The notes under the pieces: model-generated | Seen by the model: the letters and a program-made list of their open reading frames with translations, nothing else | What the model was told of the DNA's origin: nothing | Databases searched by the model: none | Made by a program: the position numbers and the translations under genes | DNA from: CAWAYR01 sp050250875 | GTDB taxonomy: Bacteria > Acidobacteriota > Vicinamibacteria > Vicinamibacterales > UBA2999 | Direction: 5' to 3' | DNA length: 64,000 nucleotides | NCBI GenBank assembly: GCA_050250875.1 | Contig: JBFWNV010000003.1 | Span: 248,001 to 312,000, forward strand | Shown: in pieces, positions 32,781-43,724 of the stretch | Numbering within the stretch: position 1 is the stretch's first letter | How the letters are laid out: the number at the start of each line of letters is the position of its first letter

Positions 32781-32788
32781 ACTATACT
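32781..32788. promoter_or_regulatory. Symmetric -10 element driving two divergent leaderless genes
   Basis: ACTATACT contains TATACT on the plus strand (32783-32788, 8 bases before GTG 32797) and TATAGT on the minus strand (32786-32781, 9 bases before ATG 32771). The whole gap between the two start codons is 25 bases, so both promoters must share this element. Confidence 0.65.
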
Positions 32789-32796
32789 GATCCGTA

Positions 32797-33549
32797 GTGG
32801 ACGTTGCCGGCCTGCTGCCGCTCCTCGGCCTGTTCGCGGTCGGCGTGGTGTCCGGGACCCTCAACGTCGTCGCCGGCGGCGGATCGTTCCTCACCCTGCC
32901 GGCCCTGCTCTTCCTCGGCCTGCCGGCCGGCGACGCCAACGGCACCAACCGCATCGGCGTGCTGGCCCAGAATCTGGCCGGCGTCTGGGGCTTCCACCGC
33001 TCGAACGTGATGGACTGGCGCTGGGCCGGAGCGGTCAGCGTGCCGGCGATGGCCGGCGCGGCGGTGGGGGCGTGGCTGGCGCTGCAGCTCTCGGACTTCG
33101 CGTTCAAACGCCTGCTGTCGCTGACCATGCTGGGCATGACGCTCTGGACGCTGGTGGCGCGGCCGCGCGGCGGCGATCGCCCCACGGTCCTGTCGCCGTG
33201 GCACCCCGGGATGGTGGTGGCGTTCGCCCTGATCGGGCTCTATGCCGGCTTCATCCAGGCCGGCGTCGGCTTCGCCATCCTCGCCGCGACCTCCATCGCC
33301 GGGATGGATCTGGTCAGGGGCAATGCCGTCAAGCTGCTGTCGGTGCTGCTGGTCACCCTGCTGTCGCTGGCCATCTTCGCCGCCGGCGGCGCCGTGCAGT
33401 GGGCACCGGGTCTGGCCCTCGGCCTCGGCAACGCGGCCGGCGCCATGGCCGGCGTGCGGCTCGCCGTCAGCCGTGGCCACGCGTGGATTCATCAGGTCGT
33501 CACGGCCGCAGTGGTGCTGATGGCCGTGCTGCTCTGGTTCGATTCGTGA
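32797..33549 (+). CDS. TSUP family permease (TauE/SafE), 250 aa
   Basis: Seven to eight membrane segments with the family motifs GTLNVVAGGGSFLTLPALLF (about 20-39), NGTNRIGVLAQNLAGVWGFH and, in the second repeat, YAGFIQAGVGFAILAATSIA and RGNAVKLLSVLLVTLLSLAI. A typical inner-membrane anion exporter of 250 residues; substrate unknown. GTG start at 32797, leaderless. Divergent from the propeller gene. Confidence 0.85.
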   Translation: MDVAGLLPLLGLFAVGVVSGTLNVVAGGGSFLTLPALLFLGLPAGDANGTNRIGVLAQNLAGVWGFHRSNVMDWRWAGAVSVPAMAGAAVGAWLALQLSDFAFKRLLSLTMLGMTLWTLVARPRGGDRPTVLSPWHPGMVVAFALIGLYAGFIQAGVGFAILAATSIAGMDLVRGNAVKLLSVLLVTLLSLAIFAAGGAVQWAPGLALGLGNAAGAMAGVRLAVSRGHAWIHQVVTAAVVLMAVLLWFDS

Positions 33550-33642
33550 GCCGCCGGGAGCTGGCGGCGGTCCGACCAACCCGACACCAGGCGGTGACCG
33601 TCATCTCCTGGTCTTGCAAGGATTTACACACACGTTACCGCG

Positions 33643-33660
33643 ACGGCCCAGGGGCCGTTT
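33643..33660 (+). terminator. Weak hairpin terminator after the TSUP gene
   Basis: ACGGCC-CAGG-GGCCGT followed by TT, directly upstream of TATGCT (33663-33668), the likely -10 box of the polyphosphate kinase gene 15 bases before its ATG. Confidence 0.4.
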
Positions 33661-33683
33661 GGTATGCTGACTGGGCTTCGCCC

Positions 33684-35897
33684 ATGAACCGTCCGCGTAC
33701 GCTCCTGAGCCCTCCCGACCGCCCCGGAGCGGGAGCGCCGTCGAGCCGCCCGGTTCGCCGCCGGCGCCCGTCAGCCGGTTCGCTCCCCGAGCCGACCGCG
33801 CCGGCCGCCATCGCCCCGGACGACCTGGCCAACGCGGCTCTCTATATCAATAGGGAGCTCAGCTGGCTCGAGTTCAACCGCCGGGTGCTCGCCCAGGCCT
33901 CCGATCCCACCCACCCGCTGCTGGAACGCGTGAAGTTCCTGGCCATCTCGGCCACCAACCTCGACGAGTTCTTCATGGTGCGGGTCGCCACCCTGCTCAA
34001 GAAGTTCCGCGCCGGCATCGACGACACCTCGATCGACGGGCTGAGCACCGACGAGGAGCTGGAGGTGATCCGCGGCCGCGCCGGCGAGCAGATGGCCGAG
34101 CAGACACGGGTCTGGATGGACGACCTGCGTCCACAGCTGGCCGCCGAGGGCATCCGCTTCCTCGACCCGGGCGACTACACGCCGGCCATCGAGGCCTGGC
34201 TCACCGAGTACTTCGAAACCCAGGTCTTCCCGGTGCTGACGCCGCTGGCCTTCGACCCGGGGCACCCGTTTCCCTTCATCTCGAACCTGAGCATGAACCT
34301 GGCGGTGCGGGTGCGGCACGGCGGGCGCATCAAGTTCGCGCGCGTGAAGGTGCCGGGCATGCTGCCGCGGCTGGTGCCGCTGCCCGCGGGACTCTCGACC
34401 ACGCCGGGGACGACCTTCGTGTTCCTCGAGGACGTCATCCGGCGCAACATCCGCGCCCTCTTCCCCGGCACCCAGGTCGAGGGCGCGCATCTCTTCCGCG
34501 TCATCCGCGACACCGACATGGTGATCCAGGAGGACGAGGCCGACGACCTGCTCGAAACGGTGGACCGCGGCCTGAAGCAGCTGCGCTACGGCGCCCTGTC
34601 GCTGCTGCAGGTGGAAGCCGACATGCCGCGGCGGGTCCTCGACATCCTGATCGACAACTTCGAGGTCGACCACGACGTGGTGGTGCGCAGCAGCGCCCGC
34701 ATGGGCCTGGGCGATCTGAGCGCCGTCTACGCCCTGCACCGTCCGGCCCTCAAGGACCCGGCGTTCCATCCGCGCACGCTGTGGGGGCCCGACGACACCG
34801 ACATGGTGTTCGAGCAGATCGCCGACCAGGACTTCCTGGTGCACCACCCGTTCGACTCGTTCACCTCGGTGGAGACGTTCCTGAAGGCGGCGGTCGCCGA
34901 CCCCCACGTCGTCGCCATCAAGATCACGCTCTACCGCATCGGCGCCGACTCGCCGCTGGTCGATCTGCTGATCCAGGCCGCCGACCAGGGCAAGCAGGTG
35001 GCCGTGCTGGTCGAGCTCAAGGCCCGCTTCGACGAGAAGAACAACATCGCCTGGGCGACCCGGCTGGAGTCGGCCGGCATCCACGTGGTCTACGGCCTGG
35101 TCAACCTGAAGGTGCACTGCAAGCTGTGCCTGGTGGTGCGCAAGGAGACCGGCGGCATCCGCCGCTACGCCCACGTCGCCACCGGCAACTACAACCGCAC
35201 CACCTCGCGGATCTACACCGACCTCGGGCTGTTCACCGCCGACCCGGCGATCGTCGACGACGTGAGCGAGGTCTTCAACACCCTCACCGGCTACTCCAAC
35301 AAGCGCAGCTACCGGGCGCTGCTGGTCGCGCCGGTCGGGCTGCGCACGGCCGTCAAGGCGCTGATCGAGCGCGAGATGGAGCACGCCGCCGCCGGCCGGC
35401 CGGCGCGCATCATCATCAAGAACAACGCCGTCGCCGACGTGCCGACCATCCGCACGCTGTTCCGGGCCTCGCAGGCCGGCGTGCCGATCGATCTGATCGT
35501 GCGCGGCGTCTGCTGCCTGCGGCCCGGCATCCCCGGCATCAGCGACCACATCCGCGTCCGCTCCATCGTCGGGCGTCTGCTCGAGCACTCGCGGCTCTAC
35601 TTCTTCGAGAACGGCGGCGACCACGAGCTCTACATCGGCAGCGCCGATCTGATGGAGCGCAACCTCGATCGCCGGGTCGAGGTGCTGGTGCCGGTGACCG
35701 ACGCGGCCCTGCGCGCCCACCTGCGCGACGTCGTGCTCGAGACGCTGCTGGCCGACACCGCCCGCGCCTGGGTGCTCGGACCCGGCGGCCGCTACGAACG
35801 CCCCAGGGTGCCCGACGGCGCCGTCGCGCTCGACGCCCAGAAAGCGCTCATCGAGCACTACGCCGCGGAGCGGGCGCGGGACGAAGTGGCCGTTTAG
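33684..35897 (+). CDS. ppk: Polyphosphate kinase 1
   Basis: Synthesises inorganic polyphosphate from ATP via a phosphohistidine. A 45-residue basic, disordered extension precedes the canonical start ALYINRELSWLEFNRRVLAQ. All four domains follow: N domain with ISATNLDEFFMVRVA, head domain, and two PLD-like catalytic domains containing VAIKITLYRIGADSPLVDLL, VELKARFDEKNNIAWATRLE, GLVNLKVHCKLCLVVRKETG (catalytic His region), YAHVATGNYNRTTSRIYTD and YIGSADLMERNLDRRVEVLV. 737 residues, slightly longer than usual because of the N-terminal extension. The TAG stop is the first base of a GGGACC repeat element. Confidence 0.95.
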   Translation: MNRPRTLLSPPDRPGAGAPSSRPVRRRRPSAGSLPEPTAPAAIAPDDLANAALYINRELSWLEFNRRVLAQASDPTHPLLERVKFLAISATNLDEFFMVRVATLLKKFRAGIDDTSIDGLSTDEELEVIRGRAGEQMAEQTRVWMDDLRPQLAAEGIRFLDPGDYTPAIEAWLTEYFETQVFPVLTPLAFDPGHPFPFISNLSMNLAVRVRHGGRIKFARVKVPGMLPRLVPLPAGLSTTPGTTFVFLEDVIRRNIRALFPGTQVEGAHLFRVIRDTDMVIQEDEADDLLETVDRGLKQLRYGALSLLQVEADMPRRVLDILIDNFEVDHDVVVRSSARMGLGDLSAVYALHRPALKDPAFHPRTLWGPDDTDMVFEQIADQDFLVHHPFDSFTSVETFLKAAVADPHVVAIKITLYRIGADSPLVDLLIQAADQGKQVAVLVELKARFDEKNNIAWATRLESAGIHVVYGLVNLKVHCKLCLVVRKETGGIRRYAHVATGNYNRTTSRIYTDLGLFTADPAIVDDVSEVFNTLTGYSNKRSYRALLVAPVGLRTAVKALIEREMEHAAAGRPARIIIKNNAVADVPTIRTLFRASQAGVPIDLIVRGVCCLRPGIPGISDHIRVRSIVGRLLEHSRLYFFENGGDHELYIGSADLMERNLDRRVEVLVPVTDAALRAHLRDVVLETLLADTARAWVLGPGGRYERPRVPDGAVALDAQKALIEHYAAERARDEVAV

Positions 35898-36012
35898 GGA
35901 CCAGGGACCGGGGACCGGGGATCAGGTAAAGCACTTGTCACGCCGCGTTCCGCGGCGTGTAGCGTTTCCCAGTTCCCCGCTGATCGTCCCTGGTCCCCGG
36001 TCCCTGGTCCCT
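35895..36012. repeat. GGGACC heptad inverted-repeat element, copy A
   Basis: Left arm GGGACCAGGGACCGGGGACC starting in the ppk stop codon; core CACTTGTCACGCCGCGTTCC; right arm GTCCCTGGTCCCCGGTCCCT. Arms are reverse complementary and built of 7-base units. It lies between convergent ppk and the ABC permease gene. The core is shorter and more diverged than in the copies at 38864 and 44864. Confidence 0.8.
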
Positions 36013-36026
36013 TCAGGCGTCGCCAC

Positions 36027-37106
36027 TCAGCTCCAGCGAAAGAGCCTGAGCGCGGCGACGAAGGAAATCCCGCCCCACGCGGTCAGGATCGCCAGCTCGT
36101 GCCAGATCGCCGCCAGGCCGTCGCCGTCGTTCATCACGGCGCGCAGGGCGTCGTTCAGCGCGGTGAGCGGCAGGGCCTGGACGAACGGCTGCACGACGTC
36201 GGGGAAGTTCGACGACGCGAAGAAGACGCCCGAGAACACCCACATCGGCACCATCACCAGGTTGAGCAGGCCCGAGACGCCCTCGATGGTCCGGGCCCGG
36301 CTGGCCGTGAGCAGCGCGACGCCGCCGAAGGCGAACGCCCCGAGCAGGCACACCAGCGCCAGCGTGGCGAGGCGGCCGTGGACGGCGACGCCGAACACGA
36401 TCCAGGCGAAGGCGACCAGCACCACCACCTCGGCGACGAGGAACGCGAGCCGGCTGAGCAGCAGCGCCAGCAGGTACTGCGAGCGCGGCATCGGCGTCGC
36501 CACCAGCCGCTTGAGCAGCTTGCGCGTGCGGGCGGTGACGATGGCGAAGCTGGTGCTCCACATCCCGGTGCCCATGATGTTCATGCCGAGCAACCCGGGC
36601 ACCAGCCAGTCGATGTAGCGCGAGCCGACCGCCCGGACGGCGTCCTCGCGGGCGGTGAACACGTCGCCGCGCCCGGCCGCGCGCTGCAGCGCCGCGTCGA
36701 CGGTCAGCCGGGCGACCTGGCTCTCGGCCCGGGCCGGATCGAAGCGGTAGGTCGGCGGGTCGCCCGGCACCACCACCACCTGGACCTGCCCGTCACGCAG
36801 CGCGCGATCGACGGTGGCCGGTTCGACCTCGCGGATGACGAACCCGCCGGTCCGTTCGAGCGCGGCGGCGACCGCCGACGCCGCCGTGCCCCGTTCGACG
36901 CCGACGATCACCGGGTCGTCGGCGCGGCTGCGGAAGGCGACGCCGAGGGCGCAGGTCATGATCACCGGGAAGGCGAACACCCAGAAGACCGCTTCCGGTT
37001 CGCGCAGGAACTCGCGCATCCGCGTCAGGGTGAGTTCGCGCAGCGGATGCAGCCGCTCGGCCGCCGGCGGCGCCGCCGCCGCCATCGGAACCGTGCTGCT
37101 ATCCAT
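36027..37106 (-). CDS. ABC-2 type exporter permease, 359 aa
   Basis: One N-terminal helix (about 38-57, VFWVFAFPVIMTCALGVAF), a large periplasmic domain (60-180) and five more helices from about 185 (LVPGLLGMNIMGTGMWSTSF, LLSRLAFLVAEVVVLVAFAW, LALVCLLGAFAFGGVALLT, LLNLVMVPMWVFSGVFF). This is the ABC-2/YhgE-DrrB topology of drug or polysaccharide exporters. Its start overlaps the ATPase gene by 8 bases, so the pair forms one transporter. Substrate unknown. Confidence 0.85.
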   Translation of the reverse strand: MDSSTVPMAAAAPPAAERLHPLRELTLTRMREFLREPEAVFWVFAFPVIMTCALGVAFRSRADDPVIVGVERGTAASAVAAALERTGGFVIREVEPATVDRALRDGQVQVVVVPGDPPTYRFDPARAESQVARLTVDAALQRAAGRGDVFTAREDAVRAVGSRYIDWLVPGLLGMNIMGTGMWSTSFAIVTARTRKLLKRLVATPMPRSQYLLALLLSRLAFLVAEVVVLVAFAWIVFGVAVHGRLATLALVCLLGAFAFGGVALLTASRARTIEGVSGLLNLVMVPMWVFSGVFFASSNFPDVVQPFVQALPLTALNDALRAVMNDGDGLAAIWHELAILTAWGGISFVAALRLFRWS

Positions 37107-38034
37107 CGCGCAGATGCCTTCCGGTGAGCGAGACGAACACGTCTTCGAGGGTCGCGCTGTGCGTCGCCAGTTCGCGCACCGGCACGCCGGCCGCCGCCAG
37201 GGTGGCGAGAACGGCGGGAATCGTCTCGTGAATCGCCACGCTGCCCAGTGACACCTGCGGCGGCGTCCGCCGCACGTCGCGCACCCCGGCCAGCGCCGCG
37301 AACACCGCCGCCGGCGGCACCTCGTGCCCGTCGGCGACGGTCACCTCGACGACGTGCGGCGTGCCGAGCGACGCCACCAGTTCGGCCGGCGTCCCCAGGG
37401 CGATGAGCTTGCCGCGATCGACGACGCCGACGCGGTCGCAGAGCGTCGCCGCCTCGTCCATGTAGTGGGTCGTCAGCAGAATGGTGCCGCCGCCGGCCTT
37501 GAACCGCTCCAGCACGTCCCACAGCTGCAGGCGCGACTGCGGATCGAGTCCGGTGGTCGGCTCGTCGAGGAACAGCACGTCGGGGCGCCCGGCCAGCGCG
37601 CACGCCACCGAGAGGCGCTGCTTCTGCCCGCCCGACAGCTTCCCCACCCAGGCGTCGCGCTTGGTCTCGAGGCCGACCAGGGCGAGCAGTTCGGCGACGG
37701 TCGGGCCCTGCGGGTAGAACGACCGGAACAGCCGCAGCGTCTCCTCGACCGAGATCTTCTCCGAGAGCTGGGTCTCCTGCAGCTGGATGCCGAGCCGGGC
37801 CCGCAAGCCGTGGCCGTCGTCGGCCCAGCGCTGGCCGAGCACGCGCACCTCCCCGGCATCGGGCGTGAGCAGGCCTTCGAGCATCTCGATGGTGGTGGTC
37901 TTGCCGGCGCCGTTCGGCCCGAGCAGGCCGAAGCACTCGCCGCGCCGCACCTCGAGGTCGAGCCCGTCGACGGCGACGACATCGGCGTAGCGCTTCACCA
38001 CGGCCCGGCACTGCAGGGCCACTTCATGCAGCAT
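37099..38034 (-). CDS. ABC-2 exporter ATP-binding protein, 311 aa
   Basis: Walker A LLGPNGAGKTTTIEMLEG, Q-loop LQETQLSEKISVEE, signature KLSGGQKQRLSVACALAG, Walker B LFLDEPTTGLDP and H-loop LLTTHYMDEA are all intact. The C-terminal 90 residues are the DrrA-type accessory domain. The ATG at 38034 has TAGAAT six bases upstream (38046-38041), so the mRNA is probably leaderless. Partner of the permease at 36027. Confidence 0.92.
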   Translation of the reverse strand: MLHEVALQCRAVVKRYADVVAVDGLDLEVRRGECFGLLGPNGAGKTTTIEMLEGLLTPDAGEVRVLGQRWADDGHGLRARLGIQLQETQLSEKISVEETLRLFRSFYPQGPTVAELLALVGLETKRDAWVGKLSGGQKQRLSVACALAGRPDVLFLDEPTTGLDPQSRLQLWDVLERFKAGGGTILLTTHYMDEAATLCDRVGVVDRGKLIALGTPAELVASLGTPHVVEVTVADGHEVPPAAVFAALAGVRDVRRTPPQVSLGSVAIHETIPAVLATLAAAGVPVRELATHSATLEDVFVSLTGRHLRDG

Positions 38035-38059
38035 TGGTCAATTCTATCTGGCACATGAA

Positions 38060-38196
38060 GGGACCAGGGACCGGGGACCAGGGACCAGGGAAGAGCGCCT
38101 CGAGCCGTCACGCTGTTGCGCAGCAAATCAGCACGTGAAGCGTGAAATGGTTTCGTCCCCGGTCCCCGGTCCCTGGTCCCTGGTCCCTGGTCCCTC
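38060..38196. repeat. GGGACC heptad inverted-repeat element, copy B (reversed core)
   Basis: Left arm GGGACCAGGGACCGGGGACC and onward to 38090; right arm about 38158-38195 of GGTCCCC/GGTCCCT units. The core between them, read on the minus strand (TTTCACGCTTCACGTGCTGA, then CAGCGTGACGGCTCGAG), matches copies C and D, so this copy is inverted. It is the only copy between divergent genes. Confidence 0.8.
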
Positions 38197-38218
38197 CACC
38201 CGTTACACTGAGATCCTC

Positions 38219-38866
38219 GTGTCCGCCACCATCGTCGTCATCGGCCCCGAGCCCACGCTCGCAACCCTGCGCGCGCGTTTCGAGACGGGCGGCCGGGTGC
38301 ACAGTTTCACCGACGGCGAGGCGATCGAAGCGCTCGAGCACATCTTCCGCTACCGGCCGCGCATCGTCGCCGTCGAACGCGAGTTCTCGGGCACGTCGCG
38401 CGGCGCCGCGCTGATCGGCCGGGTCAAGGACGATCCGTCGCTCGCCGAATGCGAAGTCCGCGTCGTTGCGCACGATGCCAGCCCGCGGCCCTCGGGCGTG
38501 CGCCGGCCGGCGGCGCCGGGCACCGCCGAGCCGCTCGCCAAGGCCGCGCCGCAGGGCGTCCGCCGCGCCCCCCGGGTGCGTATCGCCGACGGCATCGAGG
38601 TGCTGGTCGACGGCGACCCGGCCGCGCTCGTCGATCTGTCGGTGCTCGGTGCGCAGGTGCTGGCGCCGTTCGCGCTCAAGCCCAACCAGCGGGTGCGCAT
38701 CTCGTTCGCCGACGCGCGCGGCGTGGTCCGCTGCCTCGGCTCGGTGGCCTGGGCCTCGTTCGAGATGCCGAAGAACCTCCCGCCGCGCTACCGCGCCGGT
38801 ATCGAGTTCAGCGGGGCGAATGCCGAGGCGCTCTCGCTGTTCTGCGAGAAGCACAAGAGACAGTAG
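38219..38866 (+). CDS. Receiver-like plus PilZ domain protein, 215 aa
   Basis: Residues 1-85 have a receiver-like pattern (ATIVVIGPEPTLATLRARFE, RPRIVAVEREFSGTSRGAAL) but the phosphoacceptor position is Glu, so it is not a classical phospho-switch. From about 115 a PilZ domain follows: RRAPRVRIADGIEVLVDGDP (basic c-di-GMP loop, degenerate RxxxR), LVDLSVLGAQVLAPF and RYRAGIEFSG. It may bind c-di-GMP. GTG at 38219 with TACACT nine bases upstream, leaderless. Its TAG stop begins repeat copy C. Confidence 0.7.
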   Translation: MSATIVVIGPEPTLATLRARFETGGRVHSFTDGEAIEALEHIFRYRPRIVAVEREFSGTSRGAALIGRVKDDPSLAECEVRVVAHDASPRPSGVRRPAAPGTAEPLAKAAPQGVRRAPRVRIADGIEVLVDGDPAALVDLSVLGAQVLAPFALKPNQRVRISFADARGVVRCLGSVAWASFEMPKNLPPRYRAGIEFSGANAEALSLFCEKHKRQ

Positions 38867-38988
38867 GGACCGGGGACCAGGGAACAGGGACCAGGTAGAA
38901 CTCTTGTCACGCTTCGCGTGCTGACCTGCAGCGTGACAGCGCGACAGCTCGATCCGTTCTTTCCCCGGTCCCTGGTCCCCGGTCCCTA
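38864..38988. repeat. GGGACC heptad inverted-repeat element, copy C
   Basis: Starts with TAGGGACCGGGGACCAGGG, the TAG being the stop of the PilZ gene; core CTCTTGTCACGCTTCGCGTG followed by AGCGTGACAGCGCGACAGCT; ends GGTCCCCGGTCCCTA. Nearly the same core as copy D. It lies between convergent PilZ and purA genes. Confidence 0.85.
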
Positions 38989-39014
38989 CAGCGATCGCCC
39001 CCGAGCGGCGCGCG

Positions 39015-40304
39015 TTACTTCAACCAGGCCGCGAGCGGGCGATCGTCCCGGATGATCGTCTCGTCCCGATCGGACCCGGTCGAGACCAGGGCGATCGGCA
39101 CGCCGCTCACCTCTTCGAGCCGGGCGACGTACGTCCGGGCGGCGTCGGGCAGGGCCGCGAACGTGGTCACGCCCCGGGTCGGCGAGGTCCAGCCGGGCCA
39201 CCGCTCGTAGACGGGCTCGCAGGCCACTCCCGGCGGCAGCGCCGCCGGGAAGTCCTCCACCACGCGACCGCCGATGCGGTAGGCCACAGCCACCTCGATC
39301 GTCTCGAGGCCGTCGAGCACGTCGAGCTTGGTCAGGGCGATCGACTGCAGCCCGTTGATACGGGCCGCGTAGCGCACCGCGACGGCATCGAACCAGCCGC
39401 AGCGGCGCGGCCGGCCGGTGGAGGCGCCGTACTCGTTGCCGCTCTCGCGCAGCCGGGTGCCCATCTCGCCGTGCAGTTCGGTGGGCAGCGGCCCCTCACC
39501 GACACGGGTCGTGTAGGCCTTGGCCACGCCCAGCACGCCGCCGACCGCCTGCGGCGGCACGCCCAGGCCGGTGCACACGCCGCCGATCGACGCGTTCGAC
39601 GACGTGACGTAGGGATAGGTGCCGTGGTCGATGTCGAGCATCGTGCCCTGCGCCCCTTCGAACAGCACGCGCTGCCCCGCCGCCATCGCCCGGTGCAGGT
39701 ACGACGACACGTCGGTCGTCCACGGCTTCAGCCGTTCGGCCTGCGCCAGCAGGGTGTCGTAGACCTGCCGCCAGTCGAGGTGCGTGTCCTTGATGATCTG
39801 GTTGCGGGCGTGGACGTTGTGTTCCACTTCCCCGGCCAGCGCCGCCGAGTCGGTGAGGTCGCACAGGCGCACGCCGCGGCGGCCGATCTTGTCCTCGTAG
39901 GCCGGGCCGATGCCCCGCGAGGTCGTGCCGATCCTGCGCTCGCCGCGCCGCGCTTCGCTCAGCACGTCCAGCTCGCGGTGATACGGCAGGATGAGATGGG
40001 CCCGATCGCTGATGAACAACCGGCCCTCGACGTCGGTGCCGAGGCCCTTCAGTTCGTCGACCTCGGCGAAGAGCGCCGCCGGATCGACGACCACGCCGTT
40101 GCCGATGAGGCAGGTGACGCCGGCGTGCAGGATGCCCGACGGGATCAGGTGGAGGACGAACTTCTGGCCGCGGACGTAGACGGTGTGGCCGGCGTTGTGG
40201 CCGCCCTGGTAGCGGCCGACGACGGCGAAATGCGGCGTCAGCAGATCGACGATCTTTCCCTTGCCTTCGTCGCCCCACTGGGCGCCCAACACCGCGATGT
40301 TCAT
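39015..40304 (-). CDS. purA: Adenylosuccinate synthetase
   Basis: Converts IMP, aspartate and GTP to adenylosuccinate in AMP synthesis. 429 residues, normal length. Motifs: VLGAQWGDEGKGKIVDLLT at the N-terminus (P-loop GDEGKGK and catalytic Asp), GGHNAGHTVY, SRGIGPAYEDKIGRRGVRL, GAQGTMLDIDHGTYPYVTSS and TSPTRGVTTFAALPDAARTY near the end. Start at 40304. It is divergent from hutH. Confidence 0.96.
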   Translation of the reverse strand: MNIAVLGAQWGDEGKGKIVDLLTPHFAVVGRYQGGHNAGHTVYVRGQKFVLHLIPSGILHAGVTCLIGNGVVVDPAALFAEVDELKGLGTDVEGRLFISDRAHLILPYHRELDVLSEARRGERRIGTTSRGIGPAYEDKIGRRGVRLCDLTDSAALAGEVEHNVHARNQIIKDTHLDWRQVYDTLLAQAERLKPWTTDVSSYLHRAMAAGQRVLFEGAQGTMLDIDHGTYPYVTSSNASIGGVCTGLGVPPQAVGGVLGVAKAYTTRVGEGPLPTELHGEMGTRLRESGNEYGASTGRPRRCGWFDAVAVRYAARINGLQSIALTKLDVLDGLETIEVAVAYRIGGRVVEDFPAALPPGVACEPVYERWPGWTSPTRGVTTFAALPDAARTYVARLEEVSGVPIALVSTGSDRDETIIRDDRPLAAWLK

Positions 40305-40439
40305 GTCGCCGTCATCCGCAGGCCGGCGGCGACAGGCAACGGGCTGGTGCCCGTCCGTGCGCCGGACACATCAGGATAGTTCACCGCTCGTCGAGAGCGC
40401 CAGCCGACCGGCCGCGGAGTCGTGGAGTATCCTGCGCCG

Positions 40440-41951
40440 ATGATCGTGCTCGATGGACGGACGCTCACCGTCGATGCGATAGCGGCGGTCGCCGGCGGTG
40501 CGGCCGTCACGCTGTCGCCCGACGCCCGCGCCGCGGTCGCGGCCTCGCGCGCCGTGGTCGATCGCGCCGCCGCCGGCGACACGCCGGTGTACGGCGTCAA
40601 CACCGGCTTCGGATCGTTCGCGCAGACCCGCATCGCCAGAGCCGACCTCGATCGGCTGCAGCTCAATCTGGTGCGCAGCCACGCCGCCGGTGCCGGCGAG
40701 CCGCTGCCGGTGCGCACGGTACGGGCGGCGATGGCACTGCGCGCCAACGTCCTCGCCAAGGGCCACTCGGGCATCCGCACCGAGACGCTCGACGCGCTGG
40801 TCGCCTGCCTCAACCGCGACGTCCATCCCTACGTCCCGAGCCGCGGTTCGGTCGGCGCCAGCGGCGACCTGGCCCCGCTCGCCCACATCGCGCTGGCCCT
40901 CATCGGCGAGGGCGACGTGTGGGACGGCGCCACCCGCACGCCGGCGGCTGCGGCGCTCGCCGCCGCCGGCCTGGCGCCGATCGCCCCGGCGGCGAAGGAG
41001 GGGCTGGCGCTGGTCAACGGCACCCAGGCCTCGACGGCGGTCCTGGCGCTGGCCGTGGCCGACGCCGCCCGCCTGGCCCGCGCCGCCGACATCGTCGCCG
41101 CGCTCACCGTCGACGCGCTGCGCGGCTCGATCGCGCCGTTCGACGCGCGCATCCATGCCGCCCGCCCGTACCCCGGGCAGCGGCTGTCGGCCGACAACCT
41201 GCGCCGGCTGGTCGCCGGCAGTCCGCTCAACCACTCGCACGCCAACTGCGGCCGCGTCCAGGACGCCTACTCGATGCGCTGCGTGCCGCAGGTGCACGGC
41301 GCCGCCCGCGACGTCATCGCCTATGCCGGCGGGGTCGTCGAGATCGAGGCCAATGCCGCCACCGACAACCCGATGGTCTTCGCCGACGACGGCGCCGTGC
41401 TGTCGGGCGGCAACTTCCACGGCGCGCCGATCGCGCTCGCCGCCGACGCCCTCGCCATCGCGGTGGTGCAGCTGGCGACGATCAGCGAGCGGCGGTCGGA
41501 GCGGCTGGTCAACCCGGCGCTGAGCGGCCTGCCGGCGTTCCTCACCCGCCACGGCGGCCTCGAGTCGGGACTGATGCTCGCGCAGGTCACCGCCGCCGCG
41601 CTCACCTCGGAGCTGAAGACGCTGGCGCACCCGGCCAGCGTCGACACGATCCCCACGTCCGCGAACCAGGAAGACCACGTCAGCATGAGCATGCACGCCG
41701 CGCTCAAGGCCGAACGCGCCGTCGCGCTCGCCGCGCACGTCGTCGCCGTCGAACTCGTCTGCGCGTGCCAGGCCCTCGATCTGCTGGCGCCGCTCGCCTC
41801 GTCGCCGCCGTTGATGCAGGTACACGCGCGCGTCCGCGAGGCGATCGCGCCGCTCACCGCCGACCGTCCGCCGGCGCCCGACATCGCCGCCGCGCACGCG
41901 CTCATCACCAGCGGCGCGGTCGAGTACGCGTGCGGCGTGGTTGTCAACTGA
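40440..41951 (+). CDS. hutH: Histidine ammonia-lyase
   Basis: Deaminates L-histidine to urocanate, first step of histidine utilisation. The Ala140-Ser141-Gly142 triad in GSVGASGDLAPLAHIAL forms the MIO prosthetic group. YGVNTGFGSFA, NGTQASTAVLALAVADAARL, DNPMVFADDGAVLSGGNFHG and a C-terminal QEDHVSMSMHA are all present. ATG at 40440 with TATCCT six bases upstream, so leaderless. hutU follows after 96 bases with its own promoter. Confidence 0.95.
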   Translation: MIVLDGRTLTVDAIAAVAGGAAVTLSPDARAAVAASRAVVDRAAAGDTPVYGVNTGFGSFAQTRIARADLDRLQLNLVRSHAAGAGEPLPVRTVRAAMALRANVLAKGHSGIRTETLDALVACLNRDVHPYVPSRGSVGASGDLAPLAHIALALIGEGDVWDGATRTPAAAALAAAGLAPIAPAAKEGLALVNGTQASTAVLALAVADAARLARAADIVAALTVDALRGSIAPFDARIHAARPYPGQRLSADNLRRLVAGSPLNHSHANCGRVQDAYSMRCVPQVHGAARDVIAYAGGVVEIEANAATDNPMVFADDGAVLSGGNFHGAPIALAADALAIAVVQLATISERRSERLVNPALSGLPAFLTRHGGLESGLMLAQVTAAALTSELKTLAHPASVDTIPTSANQEDHVSMSMHAALKAERAVALAAHVVAVELVCACQALDLLAPLASSPPLMQVHARVREAIAPLTADRPPAPDIAAAHALITSGAVEYACGVVVN

Positions 41952-41980
41952 ATTCGGTTTCGACGATTTCGAAATTCGGA

Positions 41981-42009
41981 TTGACAACGTGTCGTCACCT
42001 CTTTAGTTT
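41981..42009 (+). promoter_or_regulatory. Probable promoter of hutU
   Basis: Perfect -35 TTGACA (41981-41986), a 17-base spacer and TAGTTT (42004-42009); TACACT at 42011 is an alternative -10. AATTCGG occurs at 41951-41957 and 41973-41979, 22 bases apart, and could be an operator overlapping the -35 box. The segment is unusually AT-rich. Confidence 0.55.
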
Positions 42010-42047
42010 CTACACTTCGATCGCGCAGCCCCCGCGCGACCCGGCTC

Positions 42048-43720
<1,673 letters not shown>

Positions 43721-43724
<4 letters not shown>

